A DNA stretch of 64,000 nucleotides from Ipomoea triloba (lineage: Eukaryota > Streptophyta > Magnoliopsida > Solanales > Convolvulaceae): positions 300,212-364,211 of the forward strand of contig NC_044917.1 in the NCBI RefSeq assembly GCF_003576645.1, written 5' to 3'. The stretch's first letter is position 1; every line of letters starts with the position of its first letter. The notes beneath the pieces were generated by a model. It was not told the DNA's origin, made no database searches, and worked only from the letters and a program-made list of their open reading frames with translations. Position numbers and translations under genes: made by a program. Of this stretch, positions 45,156-55,740 are shown in pieces.

Positions 45156-45168
45156 TGCATGTATTGTT

Positions 45169-47289
45169 AGTTGTTTCGCTTTTGAGTTTATAACTGTTAT
45201 ATTTTAAATAATATATTACAATTAATTATCTTCCCTCAATTAATTTTATGCAATCAACAATATAATAATTCGAGTAAAGGCAACCAAGTCTAAGACGTAC
45301 TATATATTTTGACTTAGTTTTTCCTACCACACCATTGCAAGAGGCACATGCTCATATTCTATTCCACTATACATTTAATTTGGAGGACAAAATGTTTTTT
45401 GAAGGGATGGAGAGTGATACAAAATAACTTCATATATATGCCTAAAAAACAATAATTAAGGAGCGGGGGATACTAATTATACAAGTGAAAAGAATCTAAA
45501 TAGTTACAACTAAGTCAATACCACCGATACTACATGTAAATTGACAGCTAGTACTTAGATAGGGTCTTGGAAAAGCCAATGAAAAGTTATAAATGCTAGC
45601 TTTGGTATCACCCATTGCCGCCTATTTTTCTTCCAATTCTCAAACTTTACTGTGTGACTAATTGAGCTGTTCATGCAGGCTAATTGCTGAATATCTTGTC
45701 CTCTAATAATACATGCCAATTAAGAGTTGAAACTTGATCAGTAGATCACATAAGTAGGTCCCAAAGTCATTGAACTCAATTTGATCCATAAGATTCTGAG
45801 TGACTTCCTAAGGCTTATTTTAGTGGACCAGACCCATTTTGGTATTTTACTATCATTTTAGGTGGGTGAATTTTCGACTAACAAGAGTTAGTTGATTGGT
45901 ATTTCCAACCAACCTTGATAAAGTGGTTGAAAAATTTTGGCCAGAACGTAAAAATTAAAATTATTTTAGTGGCAATTAACATGCCACAACTTTTATTTTT
46001 TATTTTTAAGTTTATGCCAATGGGCCCGTAAACTTTGGTTTAATTTCTCAAGAAAAATTATTTGAGAGATCATCACCATAAGTTGCCAAAAAATTTTCCG
46101 ACAACCATGACTAAATTATTTTTTTTCGATTACTCTCTCACCAAAATTTTAAGCCACTTTCGATTGTATTAGCTGGTGTTGCTGACCAATTTTGAAGCAT
46201 TGTTAAAATAATAAAAATTAGAATCTTTAATTAATACTAAAACCAAATACTTGGTAATTAAATTTTAGTAAGAGTAACCTATTTAATTGCAAACATAAAT
46301 CAAAATATTAAAAAAAAAAATTGTTCTATAAAAATCAAAATAAATAAATAATATTTTTTGAGTACTATTGACTATATTACAAAGTAGTATGTTCTATACT
46401 TTCTGTATCAGTTGCAATCCAAATAGTCAATGTCTCACCACCGAAGTTCCATCATGTGACCGTACTTCCACTTCCGCTTTCTACTCCATTTTTACTCCTG
46501 ATTGATGTGTTATTCTTTGATTGATTTAAACAACAAAGTAGGCCAATGGTTTTATTCATTCACTTTTGTTTACCCAATAAAATTTGTACGACATGTAGTG
46601 GGAGTTACACTCCATGGGAGTATATATTATATATATATATTATTTTCCTATATAATATAATACATACACACATGCATGTATGTGTAAGGGGGAAATGATT
46701 TTTATACATATGACTTGGATTTGAAATAAAATATGATAGTAAGGTATGCGGGCGTACTGGACAAATTATTCTATAGACTTGGGTCAAAAATACATAATTT
46801 ACATACTGAATACTGATAAATGTGCACAACTAAATATTCACAATTTACTTATGAATATAAATTATGACAAGTCAACCTTACAAAGTGGACCCGGGTTCAT
46901 GGTATAACTCTTGCGCACAAATGCATGCCAACCAAACCCACCTTAGTATTATAATGTAATTTCCCAAAGTGTAGTCATCAATTTACTTACAATATCTATG
47001 CTGAAAAGATGAAAGAATAAATTATTGTATTTGACAGTACGTGCATGACTAAAAACTTTGTGACGCGACCGGCCAAAATTTCTAAAATTGAAAATCCAGA
47101 CTAAATTAAGACGAGCAGTACGTACAGTAAATTAAACTACATTGGTTGGGTCATACGAAATGTGAATACACGTGTAATTCACGAGATACTCGACCCTGCT
47201 GGAAATTATATAGTACTGATGTTAACCGCAACTTTGAAAAAATCAATAAAAAAGAAGCAATTTGTTAGTAAAAAATGAGTTGATGGGCC
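45169..47289. other. Intergenic, AT-rich
   Basis: No gene supported. From about 47170 it shares upstream sequence with the Kunitz gene at 44259. Confidence 0.55.
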
Positions 47290-47297
47290 TTTAAATA
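47290..47297 (+). promoter_or_regulatory. TATA-like element of the Kunitz gene at 47336
   Basis: tttaaata, 39 bp before the ATG, in the same context as the TATA box at 44154. Confidence 0.5.
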
Positions 47298-47335
47298 CCA
47301 AGTTTAAACTATTTCGTTTCAATTCGTGACAAAAA

Positions 47336-48034
47336 ATGAAGGGTGTTCTTTTGCTTCTTTTCGTCACCTTTTGTGTCGTCGTCCCCTTAGCCTTTTCGTC
47401 AAGATTGCTTACGGATTCTTCTTCAGATGTTGTGGTGGACGTCCAAGGCAAAGAGCTCAAAATGGGGGAACCCTACTACGCTCTCTCCCAGGGCACCATC
47501 CACGTGGAGGGACTGTGCCTAAAAGACCTCAAGAATGAAACTTCATCATCATGCCCCCATGACGTCATTCAGTGCACCGTCTTCGACCAGCCCCTCGTCG
47601 GCTTGCCCATCATTTTTTCCAACTCATCATCCGCCGCCAATTTGACGGCGGATTCCGGCGGAAACTCCACCGAGGATGCCTCCGTCACGGAAAACACTTT
47701 TTACACCATCAAGTTTAAGGTCGAGGATAATAATAATTCGTCATGTGACGGAGACACCACTTGGGGTTTGGGAAAAGGGAGCGATGACAATTCGAAAATC
47801 GTCACAACAGATCCAGCGGATAAGGCCGTCGAATTCCAGATCAGTCGAGAAGGGTTGGGATATAAGATATCTTATTGTATAACAATTCCACTGCCTCATA
47901 TTCCCATTTGCTATCCCATTGGGTTCATACAGGATGGTTTCAACAGCCGTTTGGGGGTGGGGGTGGGCATTCAACCCGTCGAGTTTGTCTTTGCGACCAA
48001 ACCAGGCAGGGTTAAGAAGCATGCCACCTCCTAG
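47336..48034 (+). CDS. Kunitz-family protein, subfamily 3 (six-cysteine type)
   Basis: Intronless, 232 aa. The signal peptide is about residues 1-22. The signature VDVQGKELKMGEPYYAL starts at 34. Cysteines are at 61, 73, 80, 137, 181 and 192. The loop between the third and fourth cysteines is lengthened and carries three sequons (about N96, N102, N110). The Pro-rich loop CITIPLPHIPIC joins the last pair. The C terminus KKHATS is basic. It is the nearest relative of the gene at 44259, in the same orientation, with shared promoter and 3'-UTR segments. I infer a secreted glycoprotein; inhibitory function is unknown. Confidence 0.9.
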   Translation: MKGVLLLLFVTFCVVVPLAFSSRLLTDSSSDVVVDVQGKELKMGEPYYALSQGTIHVEGLCLKDLKNETSSSCPHDVIQCTVFDQPLVGLPIIFSNSSSAANLTADSGGNSTEDASVTENTFYTIKFKVEDNNNSSCDGDTTWGLGKGSDDNSKIVTTDPADKAVEFQISREGLGYKISYCITIPLPHIPICYPIGFIQDGFNSRLGVGVGIQPVEFVFATKPGRVKKHATS

Positions 48035-49584
48035 GCCCTAGCTAGCTACCTGCCCATGCCAGCTAGCTTTAATATAAAATTATTCAAATAGGTATATATA
48101 ATAATGTCTGTGAAATAATATGCTCAAAAGCTTATTTAGATTATTATTGGACTGCTAATTCTCACAGCAGTCTCAGCTCCTCTCTTGTTTTTGTTTATGT
48201 ATTGTTAGCTGTTTCGCTTTTGAGTTTGCAACTGGCCGGTTTAATTAGTTAATAAATTAATATAATTATGTTGATACTATAGTTGGGTTACATACTTGGT
48301 TTGCGGGCTATTGTATAAGAGCGAAAGCACACCAACGAATAATAAATGACTACAAGCTTTTCTGGTTGACAAAGAAAATATATTAAATTTTCATCGTGGT
48401 AGGATTACTTTCATGGGAGTGAATAAAAAGTAACGAGAAGAATAAAGCTATTATATTTATTGCAGTGAGTACTTGATTACGTACAATAACTTTCACAGTA
48501 TGCTCGGACTTGGAATTGAATGTGCCCTCGGTTGTGATCCTCAAATACTCGATCAATTTAGCATACAAATGTAGAGGCGAGCAAACAGTCGGTCGGTTGT
48601 GTAACCGATTGAAAAACCGACCGAAGTAATTGTGACAAATGTAGTTAATCTTAAATGTAGCATTTGGATGTGCATGTAACTAATTAATTGGTTTATCATT
48701 TAATATTTGGCTATTAATTAAGACATTATATTGATGATTAGCAATGGTTTGTATTAAAATGCTTAAATTGAATTTTTAAAAAATAGAAAATGGAGAAAGG
48801 AGACACATCCTTATTATTAAAAATCAGAATTTCTCTCTAATTGAACAATTTTTCACAACATTTGCTTATGCCACTAATCTTCTCAAGAAAAGCTTTAATT
48901 TAGAACACAATTTTAGAGATTTTGTTAGACCCCAACAAAACCAACACACTATTACTATAATCATCTGCAATAACAATTCATAATACTTTCTCATCATAAA
49001 CTAACATATACATTATAAAAAAGTTTAATATAATCTTTCTTCATGTTTTTACTTCACTAAATTGTTAATACTCTTAAATAACTTCTGATTTTAGAAAAAA
49101 AAAAAGCTAAGCTTTGTTTTTCGTGCTTTCCCATTTGGGTGCTGTTTTGGTTCATTAATTATAAAAACACACATATATTATATTTCAACGTTATGCAATT
49201 AATCAAAATTGAGATATTTTCTTACCTGAAAATTAGAGTTCAAGTTTTGCTAATAACTTCTTGGTCGGGCTTGTAAAACATAGTCTTGTTAGTGCAGTTG
49301 GGTTTATTCAATGCACATCCTCCATTACTCGCTGTAATATATAATCTCCATCATCAAAAAAAAAAAACCCTTAAAAATTGATATTATCAAATACAAACTC
49401 AAGTTTATTTGTGAATAGCTCAAAAGTTCATATGATCAGAGGATAGTCAATTTAAACCACCTGCAAACTAAAAAAAACAACAACAATACACAACCAATTC
49501 AAGAGGTGGCCTGGCAATTTTTGAGCACATTATTTCACACACATAATAATAATAATACCCATGCATGCTGCATATATATTAAGG
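48035..49584. other. Intergenic, AT-rich
   Basis: The conserved 3'-UTR block lies at 48107-48142. Otherwise no gene or element was recognised. Confidence 0.55.
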
Positions 49585-50259
49585 CTAGTAGCTAGCCAGC
49601 AAGGAGGTGGCAAGATTCTCGACGGCAGAGGCATTCCTGGTGAAGAAAAACTGGGCGGAGTCAACGCCCAGCCCCACACCCAAACGCCTGTTCAAACCAT
49701 CCTGTAAGAACCCAAGGCCAAAGCAAACGGAAGTACTGATGGGCGGTGGAATTGATGCACAATAAGCGATCTTATACCCGGGCCCATCTCTCTGGATCTG
49801 GAATGCAGCCGCGGGGCCGGGGGCGGCCGCTGGGTCTGTTGTGACGATTTTCCAGAAGGTAAGGGCGTCCTTTAAATACCAAACCACATCGTGGATACAC
49901 GTTAATCCAATGACCGGAAACCGGAAGAGGTGAGGGGCGTTTTCCCTGACGACGGGATCCGTGGTGGCGTTGACGGATTTAAGGATGATGGGCATGCCGA
50001 GGTTTTTAGGTTTGTTGAGATTAATGCTACACTGCACCACGTCATGGGGACAGCCTGTAGTTTGATTCTTGACGTCGGATAGGCATAGCCCCATCTGGAA
50101 TATGAAAGCGCTGGAGAAAACGTAGTAGGGCACGCCGCATTTCACCTCCTGGCCTTCAATGTCGAGCACAGCAGGTGACGAAGTGGGAAGCTCTAGTGTT
50201 GATGAGAAGGCAAAGGGGACGAATGATAATAATGTGACGAAAAGCAGAAGAGCATTCAT
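49585..50259 (-). CDS. Kunitz-family protein, subfamily 3 with an extra cysteine
   Basis: Intronless, 224 aa. The signal peptide is about residues 1-19. Cysteines are at 41, 59, 70, 77, 121, 167 and 179. Cys41 replaces the Leu/Met of the conserved KLG/KMG step in the Kunitz signature and gives an odd total. The sequon N97-A-T is in the reactive-loop position, N209-A-S near the end. The strand usually reading PYRI or YTV has diverged to PHLFRF. A short Ala/Pro/Gly run (residues 144-152) is expanded relative to relatives. A TATA box lies 90 bp upstream. Convergent with the gene at 47336. Confidence 0.9.
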   Translation of the reverse strand: MNALLLFVTLLSFVPFAFSSTLELPTSSPAVLDIEGQEVKCGVPYYVFSSAFIFQMGLCLSDVKNQTTGCPHDVVQCSINLNKPKNLGMPIILKSVNATTDPVVRENAPHLFRFPVIGLTCIHDVVWYLKDALTFWKIVTTDPAAAPGPAAAFQIQRDGPGYKIAYCASIPPPISTSVCFGLGFLQDGLNRRLGVGLGVDSAQFFFTRNASAVENLATSLLASY

Positions 50260-50348
50260 TTTGGTATGTCTATATGTATGGCGTAATTAAACTAGAATAT
50301 GTAATATGTTTGTGACTTTGTGATATAAATGAGATAGAAGAAGGTGGT

Positions 50349-50355
50349 ATTTATA
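50349..50355 (-). promoter_or_regulatory. TATA box of the Kunitz gene at 49585
   Basis: Minus-strand tataaat in ggtatttatagga (plus), identical to the core upstream of 52127. Confidence 0.7.
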
Positions 50356-52126
50356 GGAACATCAAATATTCAAACCCGCCATTCAACTCAAATCTTCAAG
50401 ACAACCTTAAAACAATTGACATATTTTATGTATAAAGCTTTACGTAAAGGTGCGGGAGTTGTACGTTCTCTGGGTTTCATCACGCAAAACTCTGTAAAAG
50501 GTAAGGTGCAGACCAGCCCCATGCATCCTATATACCTAGTAGATTATGGACAATAACACATGATCAAACTCCAGTAAAAATTATACTCAATATTTTAATT
50601 TTTTTGTTAATTTCTTGGAAATGTTTTCTCAACTTAAATCAAACTTATTATCTAGAATATTATTGGTAATGATAAATAAATTTAATAATTAATTTAAACT
50701 ACCAGCCTAATACCTAATACTATTAAAATTGTGACAAAAATTATATAATTTTAACACTTTTATTTCATTATGTGTTGTGTGCAGTGTTGTCCGATCCATA
50801 CCAAAAATTTACTCAAAGTGTAATTACTTTTTTGCTATAGTATTTCAAAATATTCATCATTAAAAGAAATGGAGTGGTTGGTTGCTAAAATACAAGAAAA
50901 GCATCCGATAATGAACACCTTTATAACACGTACAAACACATAAATGCCACAAATTAATGAACCTTGCATCAAAAGCATGAAAACTCATGGTACATGAGTT
51001 GAACTGATGTTTTACAATAATATAATCAAATTACTTTTAATATTTTTTAAAACTTGTAAAAATATTTTAATGCCTAATAGTTCATTAGTTCAAACTCGAG
51101 ACTTTTTACTATAACCGAAAATTTATTTATTATTCATAATACACTACATTTTGGTATGATAGGGTGTAATTAAACTATAATATGTTTTGTAAAAAACTTG
51201 AGTTTAATGAAATATGTAATTCAAAATACAAGATGGAATGTTGAGGTTTAGTGGTCGTTATATATGCCACATTTCTCCACTACCACACACCATTGCCATC
51301 ACTTGTCATGTTCGCAAGTTGTTGACGAAAATAATAATTAACAATAACCGTTGAATTAAGTAAAATTAAGTTGTGAAGATTCATTTAAACTAGTATAGAT
51401 TTTTGCTAAGGTTTTGGGTTCACCAAATCATATCAAATTATTTCAAAATTTTAACTAAGTGATTATCAAAATTGATTTTTTAAAAAAATATGAATGGTGA
51501 TATAATTAAGTTTTTTAAAATTTGCGTGCTTGAAATTCTTTCTTAAGTTAAATCAAACTTAATTACCTCGAATTATTATTTATAATTATAATAATTTAAA
51601 TTACCACCCTAAAAACTATTAAAGGTATGATACAAATTACACAATTTTAACAATTTTCACTACATTTGTGTGCTGTCCAAAATTAAATAAAAAATTATTA
51701 ATTAATTATACATTGAACTATGCTAGAGACTCTACCATTATCATTACGAATTCATTATTTTCTAACATGTCATATTTTTATTAGATATGTTGAGTAAATT
51801 TTCTTTTTATTAGATATGTAGAGTGAAAATTACATGTCTGAAATCAAGAATACAAGTTCGTGAGGCAAAAAGAATAAGAGTAAAGATAGAAACCCAATAT
51901 TAAAGATGATCAAATAATCCATATATAAAGGAGGTAATTTATATTAATTTAAACCACTAGGAACAACAATAATAAGCTGCAGCCTAATACAAACAAGCTT
52001 TTGAGCCCATTATATTATTTCATACACAATTATTTTTGAATAGACCTACTGTAGTCTTCCACACATAATATCATCCATATATATTATTATATTTTGATAT
52101 GTAGATTTAAGGTGCAGTGGCTAGGA
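50356..52126. other. Intergenic, AT-rich
   Basis: No gene or element recognised. Confidence 0.55.
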
Positions 52127-52780
52127 TTAGGAAGTGGCATAGTTGTGGAGCAAGGTGCCATTCTTGGTGAAGAAGAACTGGGCGGTGTTAACCCCCAGCC
52201 CCACACCCAAACGCCTGTTGAAACCATCCTGTATGAACCCAATGGGATAGCAAACGGGAATACGAGGAATTGGAATATATACACAATAAGCGATCTTATA
52301 TCCGAACCCCTCTCTCTGCACCTGGAACTCGGCGGCGGCGGCGTTAGGATCCGTTGTGACGAATTTCCAGAAGGGAGTGACGTCAGCTAAACCCCAAACG
52401 GTATCCTTGAGACATAATAGCCCCCCGGCGGTGACCGGAAACCGGACGGTGTAGGGAGTGGCTTCCTTGACGACGGCGCCTGGCGTGGCGTTGAAGGCGC
52501 CTCCGGTGGAAAAGATGATGGGCAAGCCGAGGATGGGCTTGTAGAGTAGGCTGCACTGAACGACGTCGTGCGGGCAGCCTATGGTTTGGTTCTTGAGGTC
52601 GAGTAGGCAGAGCCCCGCGGGGAGGATGAAAGCGGCGGAGAAGGCGTAGTATGGGACGCCGAGCTGGAGGTCGTTGCCCTCGATGTCCGTCACAGAAGGT
52701 GGAAAGGGAAACTCTAAGGAGAAGGCAAAGGGGACGAATAATGATAAAAAGGTGACGAAAAGAAGCACAAGAGACTTCAT
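52127..52780 (-). CDS. Kunitz-family protein, subfamily 3 (six-cysteine type)
   Basis: Intronless, 217 aa. The signal peptide is about residues 1-21. The signature TDIEGNDLQLGVPYYAF starts at 31. Cysteines are at 58, 69, 76, 123, 166 and 177. The loop sequon N97-A-T is followed by Pro, which could lower its use. The Pro-rich final loop is CVYIPIPRIPVC. The C terminus HNYATS matches the HATS ends of 47336 and 53724. The coding sequence is markedly GC-richer than its flanks, as in the sister at 53724. Function beyond membership of the family is not shown. Confidence 0.9.
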   Translation of the reverse strand: MKSLVLLFVTFLSLFVPFAFSLEFPFPPSVTDIEGNDLQLGVPYYAFSAAFILPAGLCLLDLKNQTIGCPHDVVQCSLLYKPILGLPIIFSTGGAFNATPGAVVKEATPYTVRFPVTAGGLLCLKDTVWGLADVTPFWKFVTTDPNAAAAEFQVQREGFGYKIAYCVYIPIPRIPVCYPIGFIQDGFNRRLGVGLGVNTAQFFFTKNGTLLHNYATS

Positions 52781-52857
52781 TTTACTAGAATATGTTTGTT
52801 TACGAGGGAGCTGAGGATTAATTTGGGTTTGGTCTGTGATGATGGAAATGAGATGGT

Positions 52858-52864
52858 ATTTATA
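52858..52864 (-). promoter_or_regulatory. TATA box of the Kunitz gene at 52127
   Basis: Minus-strand tataaat in ggtatttatagga (plus), 78 bp before the ATG. Confidence 0.7.
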
Positions 52865-53723
52865 GGAAGATCAAACCATTTTAACTGAAATTTTTCTGAC
52901 AAGCTAGCAATTCAACCGGAAAACAGTTGACGTTGTTTTTATGTACAAAAGTTCACGTAAAGGTGCGGTAGTAGTTGTTCATGGGATTTCACGCAAAACT
53001 CTAAACAAAAACAAAAAATAATAATAATAAATAAATAAATAAATTATGGGCTTTTTGGGTTAGGGCAAACCAAACTCCTCCACCATTAAATTGTTTTGTA
53101 GTTGTACATGCACACTTGGGCTTTTATTATCAAGTTAGACCCAATGGATCATCCCATTGGGCCAAGGGTGTAACCCAACACTAATAATAACTAAGTAATA
53201 TCTAATATTGCAAACTAGGTAGTGAAGGTTACATTATATTGACTTATGCTCATTATTCCATGATCTCTCCACTTTCCCACTTTCTCCATTATTGAATATT
53301 GTATTATGAAGTAGTTATTGTCAAGTGGTTACTATGATGTAGCCATGTAGGTATATATGTAAAAACAAAATCATCAATAACAAATAAAATGTCGAGTGGT
53401 TTCTTTTCTCCCTTATCTCTTTGTTTTTTTCTATGTTCTTTATTATTTTACAACAAACAGACTGTTGTTAAAGCCTCCAATTTATCATCAAATCAAAATT
53501 ATTTTTAAAAAAAATTGTTCATGACCATCAAAATTAAATTCTTTTTATTCATATGAATGCGGAATTTAGTAAATAATTTCTTCAAAATACCCTTTCAAAT
53601 AATATTAAAAAAAAGGATACAAAATGAACACATTATTATTTCACACGCACATTGATTGATACACACCAATACATAATAGTCTAAAACTATTATGTATATT
53701 TAATCTAGGCGCTAGCTAGCTAG
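52865..53723. other. Intergenic, AT-rich
   Basis: An AAT/AAAT repeat run lies near 53017-53045. No gene recognised. Confidence 0.55.
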
Positions 53724-54407
53724 CTAGGAAGTGGCATGGGCGTGGAGCGTGGTGGCATTATACTTGGAGAACGAGAAGTGGAGGGAGTTAACACCGAAGC
53801 CTATCCCCAAACGGTTGTACCCATCCTTTTGTATCAACCCCACGGGGTAGCAAACGGGCGTGCGGGGTACTGGGATTGTTACACAATAAGAGATCTTATA
53901 TCCCGACCACTCTTTCTTCACCTGGAATAAGACGCCGGCGGCGCCGGCGTTTGGATCCGTCGTGATGTATTTCTGGAACATATTGACGTCAGCTAATCCC
54001 CAAAAGATCTCTTGGATACATAACAACCCCGCGGCGGAGACGGGGAAACGGACGGTGTAAGAAATGCCTTCCGTGATGACGTTGCCGGCCGTCACGTTGG
54101 CGGGGGTGTTGAAGATGATGGGCCAGCCCAGGAGGGCCGTGGAGTTGGAGAATATGTTGCACTGAACGACGTCGTGTGGGCAACCTGTGGTTCGGTTCTT
54201 GATGTCTATTAGGCATAGTCCGGGCTGGAAGATGAAAACGTTGGAGAGGGCGTAGTATGGTAGCCCTAGTTGAACCTCCTTGCCTTCAATGTCGACCACA
54301 GACGCTGAAGAAGAAGAAGAAGAAGAAGAAGAAGAAGGGAGGTTTCTTGATGGGAAGGCAAAGGGGACGAAAGTTAAGGAGACGAAAAGGAGCAGAAGAG
54401 CCTTCAT
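53724..54407 (-). CDS. Kunitz-family protein, subfamily 3 with poly-Ser tract
   Basis: Intronless, 227 aa. The signal peptide is about residues 1-20, directly followed by an uninterrupted Ser tract (about residues 25-34). Part of the tract is encoded by a (GAA)n microsatellite on the plus strand at about 54307-54336. Cysteines are at 64, 76, 83, 130, 175 and 186. The sequon N104-V-T is in the reactive-loop position. The end is HAHATS. It is the rightmost member of the array; the TATA box is unusually close (46 bp before the ATG). Confidence 0.9.
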   Translation of the reverse strand: MKALLLLFVSLTFVPFAFPSRNLPSSSSSSSSSSASVVDIEGKEVQLGLPYYALSNVFIFQPGLCLIDIKNRTTGCPHDVVQCNIFSNSTALLGWPIIFNTPANVTAGNVITEGISYTVRFPVSAAGLLCIQEIFWGLADVNMFQKYITTDPNAGAAGVLFQVKKEWSGYKISYCVTIPVPRTPVCYPVGLIQKDGYNRLGIGFGVNSLHFSFSKYNATTLHAHATS

Positions 54408-54452
54408 TTTGGTGCGAGCTGATCGAGTGCTCTGTTATAGTAGAAGGTTCGC

Positions 54453-54459
54453 ATTTATA
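54453..54459 (-). promoter_or_regulatory. TATA box of the Kunitz gene at 53724
   Basis: Minus-strand tataaat in gcatttatagcc (plus). Confidence 0.6.
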
Positions 54460-54949
54460 GCCACGGCCCACGGACAGCTCAATTATTGTTTTTTTTTTTA
54501 TATGTATATAATTCGAAGGTACTATATATGGTTAGATAGGTACGTCGGTTAATATAATCTTGAAATTGGTCCTATTAATTTACAGATCGGAGTCGATGGA
54601 GTATCTCGTGAAATGTTATCAGAAAAGACTACAGTTCGGATCGTACATTTCAATCATTTTAATATCAATTTACATTTCTTCATCGACTATATCTGTCTTG
54701 CTGCACCTTACTAATCCAAAGTACGTATATATATTCATCTGATCTTCAATGCGAGGTGTACAATCGCTTTCTACATGTTGAGAAATATGGTCCCGAAATG
54801 ATGAGTTTACGATGTCCTTTTACCACGTTCTATTAACAATTCAATTAAGTTTGTTTTTCACATCAACTCATCGAAAAGAAAATTACATAATAGAATCTAA
54901 GATATAGTTCATAGATTTAGAGACAAGTTCATAGAATCTAAGATACATT

Positions 54950-54980
<31 letters not shown>

Positions 54981-55740
54981 AAACCCCATGAAAGAGTAAA
55001 TTAGAGCCCAAAATTTTTGGGTGAGAGAGTATTAGCTCTCTAACCATTAAAAACTCTTTATTTCGTGTAGTGTGGTTCAAGTTATACTCCTAGGCTGCGG
55101 GCTGCAACATGCATCGTACTGGTAGGACTTAGGAGTGGTACGGTAGCTCACTTGGGATACATGATTTTCTACTGTGAAGATTGTCTTGCCGTGAAATTAG
55201 TCCTCCGATTTTCTCCTCCACTAATACTATCAAATTGTGCCTGGCTGTAAAAGGCGTGTAAATTTCTCCTTAGTGAACAAGATATTTACATGGAGCTCAT
55301 GATTTAGTTTCGATAAAATTTACCGAATTTAAAATACATGACAGGAGAAGACAATGAGATGATTGAGAGCACAAGAATGAATCTTTAAAAAGCAGACTGA
55401 GATTCGTGAGAAATCGTAAACATTTTGAAATTCATCTTTTTCCCTGTGACGGGAAACAAGGAAAAAACAATAGTAGAACCCAAACTTGCAAATCCCTAGG
55501 AAGAACAGGATTCTAGTGAGCCACCACCCACCCTAATGATGATAAACAGTTAATCAGACACACTCCCAATCCTTTTACATAATAATCCAAAATCAAAATA
55601 TAAACTCTGCAAGTGAATATATAATATGGCCACCGCCAACTATAGATTCATCAAAATGTTCAGGACCGAATGGGAAGGAGTACAAGTAACCGAATCATCG
55701 CAAAATGCATCAGAGACAACAAAGCAGCCAGCCACTGAAC
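54460..55740. other. Intergenic; right edge of the Kunitz array
   Basis: An A run of about 22 bases lies near 54950-54972. The last few hundred bases before 55741 probably include the HSP70-14 3' UTR. No other gene. Confidence 0.55.
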
